A DNA stretch of 64,000 nucleotides from Luscinia megarhynchos (Eukaryota; Chordata; Aves; Passeriformes; Turdidae). Shown here one piece after another: positions 10,707 to 18,838 of the stretch (within the stretch, counting starts at the first letter, position 1; each line of letters begins with the position of its first letter). The stretch lies in the NCBI GenBank assembly GCA_034336665.1, contig JAPFBE010000033.1, positions 2,418,001-2,482,000 of the forward strand, in the 5' to 3' direction. The translations under genes were made by a program, and so were the position numbers. Under the pieces are notes generated by a model, which did not search any database, was not told where the DNA came from, and saw only the letters and a program-made list of their open reading frames with translations.

Positions 10707-11789
10707 CTAGTTTAAAGCCCTCTCAACAAGGTCTGCCAGTTCATGAGATAAAAACTTTCTGCCCTTAACAGAGAGATGTATCCCATCCGGTTCCAGCAGA
10801 GCAGGTGCCGTAAAAGTTGCCCCATGATCATAGAATCCGAAATTTTGCCGATGACACCAACCCTTGAGCCACTTGTTAATGATGTGAGTTCTCCTATTTC
10901 TTTCATCATTTTTCTCTGCTACCAAAGGGACTGAGCAGAACACCACCTGTGCACCTGTCCTATCAACTACTTGACCCAGTGCCCTAAACTCCCTTTTAAT
11001 CGCTTTGACACTCCTCTTTTCAATCTCATCACTACCAGCCTGGAGTATCAGCAGTGGGTAATAGTCAGAGGGCTGAATCAGCCCAGGAAGTCTCTCAATG
11101 ATATTTTGTACCCAGGCCCCAGGGAGGCAGCAGACTTCCCTGTGGGATGGGTCCGGTCGACATATGGGGCCCTCTGTTCCCCTCAGAAGAGAGTCACCTA
11201 CTACGATTACCCTCCTTTTCTTCTTGGTGTTAGAGGTGGTGATCCTTTTTACAGATGAATCATAATTGGTATGCTCACTGGGAAGACAATTTTCTTCTAA
11301 ATTATCTAAATCATCATCTGGCTGGCTCTCTAGATCCAGGGCCTCATACTTGTTCTGAAGTGGCACCTGGCCGGGGGTTGGGGAGGGGTTTTTATTATTA
11401 CCTCCCCGAGTGGGGACCCATTTCCACTCCCCTTCATTTACTGGGTGCCCTTCTATTGCCTGAGAGTGGGTGGCGTATGAGTCCTCAGACTCTCGGTCAG
11501 ATGCCTCCCTTAAAGATGGAAGGGCTGAACTCCACCAGTCTATTTCCCTTTCACTTTCCCTGATACTTCTTAATCTTTCAACTTCCTCCCTAAGCTCAGC
11601 CACCAGAGAAAGGAGGTCATTCACCTGTTCACACCGCAGGCAGGCCTTCTCCACTACACCCCCTGACACCACCGATAAGCTCAAACACTCTGGGCAGGAA
11701 TGGGTCTGTACAGATGCATCCTTTTTGGAGGGTTCCACTTGGTCACACACACTTACACCAACCACAGTTTTCGACCGTGTAGAAACCAT
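10707..11789 (-). CDS. CR1 ORF1 protein with SGNH-hydrolase (esterase) domain, intact
   Basis: An uninterrupted 360-codon frame from the ATG at 11789. The frame is open further upstream to 12032, but that part is 5' UTR-like. Residues 32-53 contain two CxxC pairs (CPEC and CLRC), a likely zinc-binding module. Residues 54-80 are a charged helix able to form a coiled coil. Residues 193-360 are the esterase-like domain of CR1 ORF1, with the nucleophile block VVGDSLLRG (S200), AGSDEIE at 251-257, and the catalytic PDGIH at 334-338. CR1 ORF1 is thought to bind RNA and assist retrotransposition. All catalytic residues I would expect are present. The second CR1 here has the same gene broken. Confidence 0.85.
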   Translation of the reverse strand: MVSTRSKTVVGVSVCDQVEPSKKDASVQTHSCPECLSLSVVSGGVVEKACLRCEQVNDLLSLVAELREEVERLRSIRESEREIDWWSSALPSLREASDRESEDSYATHSQAIEGHPVNEGEWKWVPTRGGNNKNPSPTPGQVPLQNKYEALDLESQPDDDLDNLEENCLPSEHTNYDSSVKRITTSNTKKKRRVIVVGDSLLRGTEGPICRPDPSHREVCCLPGAWVQNIIERLPGLIQPSDYYPLLILQAGSDEIEKRSVKAIKREFRALGQVVDRTGAQVVFCSVPLVAEKNDERNRRTHIINKWLKGWCHRQNFGFYDHGATFTAPALLEPDGIHLSVKGRKFLSHELADLVERALN

Positions 11790-12131
11790 TACTAACAGAA
11801 ACCTCAAATGAAAGCAGCCAGCAGAAAAACAAAAACAACACAGAGGACACCTTACTAGCAGGAAAACTTGCAACCCTGCCTGCTTGCCCTGCCTGTGCGA
11901 ACTGCTGCGCAAACTGCGGTGTCCACGCCCCAGCTCCTGTTTGCCGGCTCTGGGTCGCAGCGCTCCCCAGAGGCCTCTTATCAGCCACTCAGCAACGAAG
12001 GAAGCTCCATCCCTCGTTCCCCAATGACTCACAAAAGCAAACCACTCACCTGCTCAACGATCTAATAACCAGCCACTCAGCAGCAATCAAAGGAAGTTCC
12101 ACCCCTCGTTCCGGAATGGCTCACAAATTGA

Positions 12132-12678
12132 TGTCTCCTCTAAAGAAGGCAAGTTTCCGCACTCTCTCCCCCACCGATACAAAAGGAATTTCTCGGAGGA
12201 AAGTGAAAGAATCAGTTTATTTAACAAGCAGAGGAAAAAGAAATAACTGTTAATATTGAACCTTCTTGCCGCGGAGAAAGATGGTGGATTTTAGAGTTCT
12301 GCTTGGCTTCTCCAGGGGTCCAGAGCTGGGATGCGGCATCCCTGCAGTCTCCTTGCCGGGACTCATGGCCTCCAGCTCCCACAGATGATCTGGTTCTCAG
12401 ACCAGAGCTAAGCTGAACACTTCCAGAAGAAGATGCCACAGTCATGGGAAAACGTTCTTGCCTCAGCTAACAAAAAGAAGCTAGCTAAAAGCAGAGAATG
12501 TCCTCTCTCCCCACCACACAGCAGAGAAGCATGGGGGAGCGTGTGAAAGCTTGAACAAAATCCATGCTGAGAAATTCCTCTGGCTTACCCCCCCCTCGGA
12601 CCCAGCTTAAAGTTACATTTCTGGGCATAAAGCAGACGATATGGGAATACAGTATTTTTAGAAAATCACCTCAAGACA
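12132..12678 (-). mobile_element. LTR family G, copy 1
   Basis: On the minus strand it starts TGTCTTGAGGTGATTTTC, matching copies G2 (22687-23350) and G3 (ends 55252). A minus-strand AATAAA (plus tttatt near 12217) marks R. The left boundary is by comparison only and no target duplication was found. It abuts the 5' end of CR1 copy 1. Confidence 0.5.
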
Positions 12679-12763
12679 CTGAGGTAGAGTTAATTTTCCC
12701 TTAGCAGCCTTCACAGTGCTGTGCTTTGCTTTGGTAGCTGGATGGGTGTTAATGACACACCAG

Positions 12764-13148
12764 TGTTTTGGCTAGGGCTAAGCAGTGCTGTCTCTCTAAC
12801 ACTTCCCCCCTCCATCAAGGGTGAAAGGAATGAGGCGGAGGTGTCTTTGCAAACAAACTGTGGGGCTGCTGGTAGATAAAGCCAGATATTGATAGCTGAA
12901 AGAAGCAATGAGTGGAACCATAAATTCCATAGGAATTGCACTAATTTATACAGACTGTTGCTCACCCAAGGCTGTGCTAAATCCTTGGACTTAAGGAACG
13001 TAGACACATAGAAAAAGAAGGGGGGTGGGGATGCACATTAGAAGGGGGCCTGTATTAGACGATTCAGGAAGTCTGTACCTCTCAAGTACCTCAGGTAATA
13101 GGGAAAGAGAGAGGGAAATGCAGCCCAGAAATTAGGATAAAAAGTGAG
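12764..13148 (+). mobile_element. partial LTR of ERV-1 family (U3 only)
   Basis: From TGTTTTGG at 12764 this matches the U3 of the ERV-1 LTRs, including ctttgcaaacaaactgtgg and gaagtctgtacctctcaag, and runs to the TATA-like gataaaaag. There it stops and is followed by tgagaggaa and the complete LTR at 13154. R and U5 are absent. Divergence from the full LTR is clearly higher than between the two ERV-1 LTRs. Confidence 0.65.
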
Positions 13149-13153
13149 AGGAA

Positions 13154-13651
13154 TGTTACATTTGTCTTTACAAACAAGTTGTAGATCTGTTGGTAGTTAA
13201 AATTAGCACCTAGAGATAAAAGAAACAATGGGAGGGATTACACTGATTGATGAATGGAAAAAGAGATTTGCCTTTACAAACAAACTGTAGGTTTTCTGGT
13301 AAATGAAATTGGGTAACAGAAGATGAAAGAAGCAACGGGGGGGGGGGGGGGGAACTACGAATTCTATAAGAATTAAAAATTAAAAGGGAGGGTTATACAT
13401 TAGAGGGGAATGTCAGGTGTCAGGCGTTCCGGGAAGTCTGTGCCTCTCGAGTACCTCAGCCAATGGGGAAAGAGAGAGGGAAATACGGCCGGGAAATTAG
13501 GATAAAAAGGGAGGCTGCGTCCTCCAAAAATTTGAGAGATCCCAGGGGAATGCCCTATGGCCTCTCCCTTTATTCGAATAAAGCAAAAAGGACTCCTCTG
13601 TCTCCTTTTTGGACATAAACCTCTGGTGTTTGTGGCTTAATTTTCCTTACA
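13154..13651 (+). mobile_element. ERV-1 5' LTR
   Basis: It starts TGTTACATTTGTC and ends TTTTCCTTACA. U3 holds two diverged copies of a unit of about 115 bases, each opening with ttacaaacaa. A TATA-like gataaaaag lies near 13502 and AATAAA is at 13577-13582. A run of 14 G lies near 13339. It is preceded by tgagaggaa, the same nine bases that precede the 3' LTR. Confidence 0.85.
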
Positions 13652-13654
13652 AAT

Positions 13655-13674
13655 TGGGGGCTCCTGTCCGGGAT
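13655..13674 (+). other. ERV-1 primer binding site, tRNA-Pro type
   Basis: Three bases after the LTR comes TGGGGGCTC, then two extra bases, then GTCCGGGAT. Without the two bases this is the complement of the tRNA-Pro 3' end used by many gammaretroviruses. The insertion would weaken priming. Confidence 0.8.
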
Positions 13675-13878
13675 ATTTCCACCGTCCGGGGCAGCAGGCA
13701 GCGGGTGGAGCTGAAGGCGCGCCTCACCCAGTTTTGGTGATCAGCTCCCCTGGGTGCCGGCTGGCACCGGGCGATCGATTGGGTTCCCGAGACTGTCCAG
13801 GAGACAGACGAGTGGCGGACCAGGGGTCCGTGAAGAGTCCGCAGGGAAGGACCACTGAAAATCTCACCGGTGAGTAAA

Positions 13879-14953
13879 ATGGGATCCTCGGGGAGCAAAC
13901 CTGGGAGGGCGCCCATGGAGGGCAGCACAGGTACACCTGGGAGGGCACCCATGGAGGGGTGCACAGGTGAAACGGGGAACCCATGGGAGGGCAGCACAGG
14001 TACACCTGGGAGGGCGCCCATGGAGGGCAGCACAGGTGAAACAGGACACCCATGGAGGGTTGGAAGGGTGAAACCGGGAAAGGGCCCCTGGAGAGTCCCT
14101 TGGGGAGAGTGCTGAGGTGTTGGGACAAATTGTATATTCACCAGAGGTAACTATGAAAATTAGGGTTAAATGCTGTTATTTTGTGTGGCCAGAGTATAAG
14201 TTGTCAAAGGGGCTTATAAGGCTATGTTATATAAATGCCCTGGGGGGGGCAATAAGGGAAATCGAGAAAGGGTCTCGATAGTCCATGCCCTGAGGGGCAA
14301 AAACGGGAGTCGAGAGAGGGTCTCGACAGCGGCGGGTGGATGGAGAGTGTTTGTGCGTTGGAACAGAATTGAAGGGAATGTGTGATAGATATGGGTGAGC
14401 CAATGAGCGGCAGGGCCGGGCACGGATGTGCGGGACCGGGAACATGGGCTGGGGGCTGTGGGGCTGCCGGGGCTCAGCGCCGGGCTGTACCTGACCCCGC
14501 CACCCCCGGGCAGGGCCGGCAGTGTCCGCTGGCCCCCGTGAGGCTCGGGACGCCCAACCGCCTGCGATGGTGCCGGCCGTGCTCGCTGGGAGCACCGGGG
14601 GGGGGGGAGCCGTGTTTGGACTGTGACAGGATAGGCACAGGCTCTGGTATACGGTGTGTGATAAAAAGAGGGAGAACAAAAATAAAGGAATATTTGAAAA
14701 ATGCGGATTATACATGGAAGGATTGGGATTTTCTTTTGGGAGTTTTGTTTGGGTCATCGGAGAGACGAATGGTTTTGCGGGGGGCTCGGCAGCTGTGAGG
14801 GGATGGGAATCCGCGGACAGCGGGGGCGCTGGACCCAATGCATCTACGGTGGATGATGCCGTCCCCAGTGGGGCCCAGGTGGCCAGGCTAGTCTGGCTCG
14901 CCTCCGTGGTTACCGTGCTTATCTGATCAGGGCAATCAAGTCAGCTGCTCCCA
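13879..14953 (+). pseudogene. gag: ERV-1 gag 5' part with tandem repeats
   Basis: The ATG at 13879 opens with MGSSGS, a plausible N-terminal glycine for myristoylation as in matrix proteins. It is followed at once by an in-frame tandem repeat (PGRAPMEGSTGT type) and a stop at 14113-14115. Further on, WPEYKLSKG near 14190 resembles matrix. The stretch 14380-14950 has GC-rich frames (14382-14798, 14654-14926) in which I recognise no Gag domain. The matrix and p12-like part is therefore badly disrupted. Confidence 0.5.
13899..14040 (+). repeat. 36-bp tandem repeat in ERV-1 gag leader
   Basis: Three copies of a 36-base unit (acctgggagggcgcccatgg and 16 more bases) start at 13899, 13935 and about 14006. 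A shortened unit lies between the second and third. The period is a multiple of three, so the reading frame is kept across copies. Confidence 0.75.
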
Positions 14954-15512
14954 AAACTAACAACGTAGCTAAGGCTATGTTGTTAGAACAGGAGAAACAG
15001 GAAAGTCCCTCTCATTGGTTGGAGAAGATTAGGGATGCCTTGAGGAAGCATGGGGGGATGGATCCTGAGGCACCAGCCTTTGACACATTGCTGAAAGTGC
15101 AATTTGTTACTAAGGCTTGGCCTGATATAAGGAAAGGAGTAAAAAAAAAAAAAAAAAAAAAGAAGAGTGGCAAAATAAGCCTCTGGAGAAATTGGTTAGA
15201 AAAACACAGCAGATATATGTAAGAAGGGATGAGGAAAAGGCTAAGGCAAAGACGATGGCAGAGTTTTTGCAGCCTCGGAAGAATAAACCGCAGGGTCCAA
15301 GGGGTCTCCCGGGACAGAGGGGACGGGGTCGGCCACAGGGAAGTGGCAGAGGCATTCCCTCTTCGGCAGGGGAAAGCCAACCCAAACCGCGGCTGGGGAG
15401 GAACCAGTGTGCTATCTGCAGGGCAGAAGGGCATTGGAAAAATGAGTGTCCGCAGAAACAGCTGGACCCTCAGGAGGAGAAAGTCCAGAGGATAACGGAA
15501 ATGGATTGTTAG
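14954..15512 (+). pseudogene. gag: ERV-1 gag capsid C-terminus and nucleocapsid
   Basis: The first frame (14977-15222) carries SHWLEKIRDALRKHGGMDPE and LLKVQFVTKAWPDIRKG, the C-terminal capsid region of gammaretrovirus-type Gag. A run of over 20 A near 15139-15161 then throws the frame. The 15192-15512 frame continues with QQIYVRRDEEKAKAK and ends in a nucleocapsid with one zinc knuckle, CAICRAEGHWKNEC (C-x2-C-x4-H-x4-C). Gag ends with a UAG at 15510-15512. The A run may be expanded or be an assembly artefact. Confidence 0.8.
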
Positions 15513-15870
15513 GGGTGTCAGGGGCTCCTATTATATCAGGGACCCACCACTCAGGAGCCCTTGATAACTTTTAAGGTGGGTCCGGATCGAGAGGAGGTGT
15601 GTTTTTTTTAGTAGACACAGGGGCCTCCCGATCTACCTTAAATTTTATACCTAGGGGGGAAATTGTCAAAAAGATCTGTGGTTATTCAATGAGTAAGTGG
15701 AAAGGATGAGCGAGTGTATTTTATTCAACCCCTGTTAATCGATGTGGGGGACAGGTTTGAACTGCATGAATTCCTGTTTGTTCCTAATTGTGATTGCAAT
15801 TTACTGGGAAGAGATCTGATGGCTAGAATGGGAATGCAAATTAATATTGTAAGAAGTGATACGAAGTCCA
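15513..15870 (+). pseudogene. pro: ERV-1 protease
   Basis: The frame continues after the UAG with GCQGLLLYQG. The active-site motif VDTGAS is at 15611-15628 and the C-terminal NLLGRDLMARMGMQI at about 15798-15842. A T-run near 15602-15609 and another frame change near 15700 break the domain. The context after the UAG (GGG, then CAG two codons later) resembles the readthrough site of gammaretroviruses. Confidence 0.75.
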
Positions 15871-15899
15871 AAACTGTAGTATCTTTGTGTAAAATATCT

Positions 15900-16290
15900 G
15901 AGAAGGCTTATACTGAAATAAGTCCGGAAGTGTGGGCAGCCCCAGAGATATACAGAGTCACCGGTTTTGTTTGGACAAGCTTTGCAGAAAATATTAAGTT
16001 TACTCCACCCTCAGGAGTTAAGTTGTTGCAGTATGTAGATGATTTGCTGTTATTGGGGAGCAGGAAAAGGTGGTTGAAGAGGCTACTGTAAAACTGCTTA
16101 ATTTCCTTGCAAAAAAAAAAAATAAAATGGGGGGGGGACTTAGAGTGTCCAAAAAGAAAGCTCAATTAGTAAAAAAGAAAGTCAAATATTTGGGACGTAT
16201 TCTGACTGAGGGGTTACGGTGCATTGATCCAGAAATAAAAAAAAAAGGGGGGGATTTTGCAAATACCTTTACCACAGACTAAAAAGGAGT
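15900..16290 (+). pseudogene. pol: ERV-1 reverse transcriptase, internally deleted
   Basis: Protease sequence passes into a short frame that reaches LLQYVDDLLLLG within about 60 codons (YVDD at 16032-16043). Most of the fingers and palm before YVDD is therefore missing. After YVDD the sequence shifts at a 10-A run (16112-16121) into LLNFLAKKKNKMGGG, and at A and G runs near 16240. The polymerase cannot work. Confidence 0.8.
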
Positions 16291-16832
16291 TGTGGCAATT
16301 TTTAGGGTTGGTGGGGTACTGTAGAGTCTGGATCGAGGATTTTTCTGTTGTGGCTAGACCTTTATATAATTTCTTAACCCAAAACAGTCCTAATGTCGTG
16401 GTATGGACACCGGAAGAAGAGCAAAGCTTTAGAAAATTAAAAGACAAATTAGTTAATGCCCCAGTCTTAGCTCTTCCAGATGCAGAAAAAGAATTTCAGC
16501 TACATGTGGATGTTAAACTGGGACACGCTAAAGGAATTTTGGTACAAGAGCATGGAGGGACACGGAGACCTGTCGCCTATTTTTCTAAATTGTTAGACCC
16601 AGTGGCCAGAGGCTGGCCCCATTGTCTGCACAACTGTGCGGCCACAGCTCTGATGGTTGCTGAGGCACGAAAGCTTACAAGGGGAGGGTATCTGATCGTA
16701 AAGGTTTCACACCAGATTAAAGCTTTGTTAACTGAGAGAGCCTCTAAGTGGATGACGAGCGCTCGATTGCTACAGTATGAATCTTGTTTAATGGAACAGG
16801 AGGATTTAGAATTTAAATGGAAAAAGTTTTAA
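16257..16832 (+). pseudogene. pol: ERV-1 pol thumb and connection
   Basis: An open frame of 191 codons reads PLPQTKKELWQFLGLVGYCR, then ARPLYNFL and VDVKLGHAKGILVQEHG, a typical class I RT connection. It ends at a stop beside an A/T homopolymer (16821-16832). RNase H resumes in another frame 14 bases later, so this single break may be a length change in the run. Confidence 0.8.
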
Positions 16833-16845
16833 TCCAGCCTCCTGT

Positions 16846-17574
16846 TTGAATGGCCCCGAAGAAAGGGGGAGACAGGAGGAAAGCCATAATTGTATCCAGG
16901 TTATAGATCTCCAGACTAGAGCTAGGGAAGATTTGAGAGATACTCCCTGGCCTGAAGGAGAGAAAGTGTTCATTGATGGGTCGTCAAGGGTAATAAACGG
17001 GAAGCGTTTTACAGGATACTCTATCGTGAATAAAAAACAATTAAAGGAAGGGGGGAGGTTACCCCCAACCTGGTCAGCTCAGACAGCTGAGCTGTATGCG
17101 CTTATCAGAGCCTGTGAGTTATACCGGGGTAAGACAGTGAATGTTTTCACTGACTTTAAATATGCATATGGAGTGATACATGCATTTGGGAAACTGTGGG
17201 AAGAACGAGGTTTATTAAATTGTAGGGGAAAAACGTTAGCCCATGAAAACTTAGTCTCTCGCCTATTGGAGGTGGTGAATTTACCAAAAAGGGTGGCAAT
17301 AATCCACTTTAAGGGGCATCAGGCAGGCTACTCAGAGGAGGCAATAGGAAACCGATTGGCTGATGAAGAAGCTCGGAAAGCTGCATTGTTACCAGAAATC
17401 TCTAAGATCCTCCCCTTACTCCCAGTTACTGCACCGCTGCCGGAAAAACTGTCTTTTCCACCAGAGGAACTTGAAATAATTAGAAAAAAAGTGGGGCAGA
17501 AGAAAGAGGAAATAACTGGTTTACAAGAGATGGGAGGCAGTGGATCCCAAAAGCTCTGGCCTTACAATTGTTAA
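16846..17574 (+). pseudogene. pol: ERV-1 RNase H
   Basis: A 242-codon open stretch within pol. It has VFIDGSS (first catalytic Asp), SAQTAELYALIRACEL (catalytic Glu), VNVFTDFKYAYGVIHAFG (third Asp kept, with Phe where Ser is usual after TD) and GNRLADEEARKAA (fourth Asp). The length and order fit a gammaretrovirus-type RNase H joined to the integrase linker. It has no start of its own and would be part of Gag-Pol. Confidence 0.85.
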
Positions 17575-18607
17575 AACAATTTCATGAAGGGAGTCATTGG
17601 GGCTCTCGTGGGTTGGCAGAAGCCTTCCTAAAAATGTATGCTGCTGCGGCTCTTTTCAGCTTGGCAAAACGAGCTATTGAAGGTTGTTTAACGTGTGCTA
17701 AAACCAATAACAAAGTTACAAAGAAACTTGCCAGGGGAGGGAGGCCTTGGGCTTCTCGTCCCTTCCAGAGATGTCAGGTGGATTTTACTGAAATGCCCTG
17801 AGTGGCAAGGTTTAAATATCTTCTGGTAATAGCATATCAATTAACAGGGTGGCCAGAAGCCTTCCCTACTGTTTCAGCAACTACAGGATCAATTGTTAAA
17901 GTATTTTTGGAACAAATAATTCCAAGATATGGAATTGTGAAAGCAATAGATTCCGAGGAACTCATTTTACAGGAAAAATTCTTCAAGGAGTTATGGCTGC
18001 TTTAGAGATACAATGGAACCTGCATACCCCCTGGCATCCCCAGAGTTCGGGTCGGGTTAAAAGAATGAATGGAGAAATAAAGAAACACCTTCTGAAGCTG
18101 GTGATAGAAACCAAGATGCTGCGGGCACAGCTCCTGCCCCTGGCTTTGGCAAGAATAAGGGCCAGACCCAGGGAAGATATTCAATTATCTCCCTTTGAGT
18201 TAATGTTTGGAATTCCTTACCCTTGCAACTCTCAGCCTAGTGGGGGGATAGAGATAAGTGATGTGTATTTAAAACATTATGTGTCTCGGGTACTGTCTCT
18301 TGTGAAATCTCTTCGACAGGAGGCTCAGCTGGCACAGACCCTGCCTTTGGACTTTGCTGTTCACAACAACCAGCCAGGAGATTGGGTCCTAGTTAAGGAG
18401 TGGACAGAAGCACCGCTGGTGGTGAAGTGGCGTGGACCTTTCCAGGTGTTGCTGACCACAGAAACAGCCGTCAAGACAGCTGAACACGGGTGGACCCATC
18501 ACACTCGGGTCAAGGTCTCTAAGGCCCCAGAGATTTGGACATCTCAGCTGAAGGAGAAGGACGGGAAGTCACGACTGACACTCCGCAGGGGCGGACTGGA
18601 GCAGTAG
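17568..18607 (+). pseudogene. pol: ERV-1 integrase
   Basis: The zinc-binding N-terminus shows HEGSHWGSRG and GCLTCAKTNNK. The core begins RCQVDFTEMP (first Asp), then an in-frame stop at 17799-17801 and a frameshift near 17950-17995. The second acidic region reads KAIDSEELI, altered from the usual pattern. In the last block (17993-18607), SSGRVKRMNGE has Lys where the third catalytic residue, Glu, is expected. The C-terminal domain is complete (PGDWVLVKEW, VVKWRGPFQVLL). It overlaps RNase H by seven bases in another frame. Confidence 0.85.
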
Positions 18608-18838
18608 CAAGTGTGTCGGCATCGAGGGAAGCCTCGTGTGCCCACCCATGGACTGCCTGCTGAAATAGTTTGCGTGGGCATCCCTCCTCTCAGATCTCCA
18701 GTCTGGCTGGGGGGGGACGAGCCCTTTGCTGTCACTGTTTTCTTTATGTTAAGCTGTTTCTGTGCCTTCACTCACCACAGGTGCAAAAGACAACGTGAAA
18801 GGAAAAATTAGGTTAGGGAATTACATAACACCATTAGA

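Larger units (their letters stand above)
10237..12131 (-). mobile_element. CR1 LINE (copy 1), 5' half
   Basis: Non-LTR retrotransposon running right to left: 5' UTR (12131 to about 11790), an intact ORF1, then the start of ORF2. It stops at 10237 against LTR-1 copy A. The rest of ORF2 and the 3' UTR are not found on the other side. The 5' UTR contains a near-duplicate of about 55 bases (11976-12030 and 12071-12127, both starting agccactcagca). Most genomic CR1 copies are truncated at the 5' end, so one that keeps the 5' UTR and loses the 3' part is unusual. Confidence 0.85.

Noticed and set aside
13647..14141. Long minus-strand frames with repeated cysteine and proline residues opposite the ERV-1 leader
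   Set aside because: They are the antisense of the 36-bp repeats; the repetitive composition explains the absence of stops.
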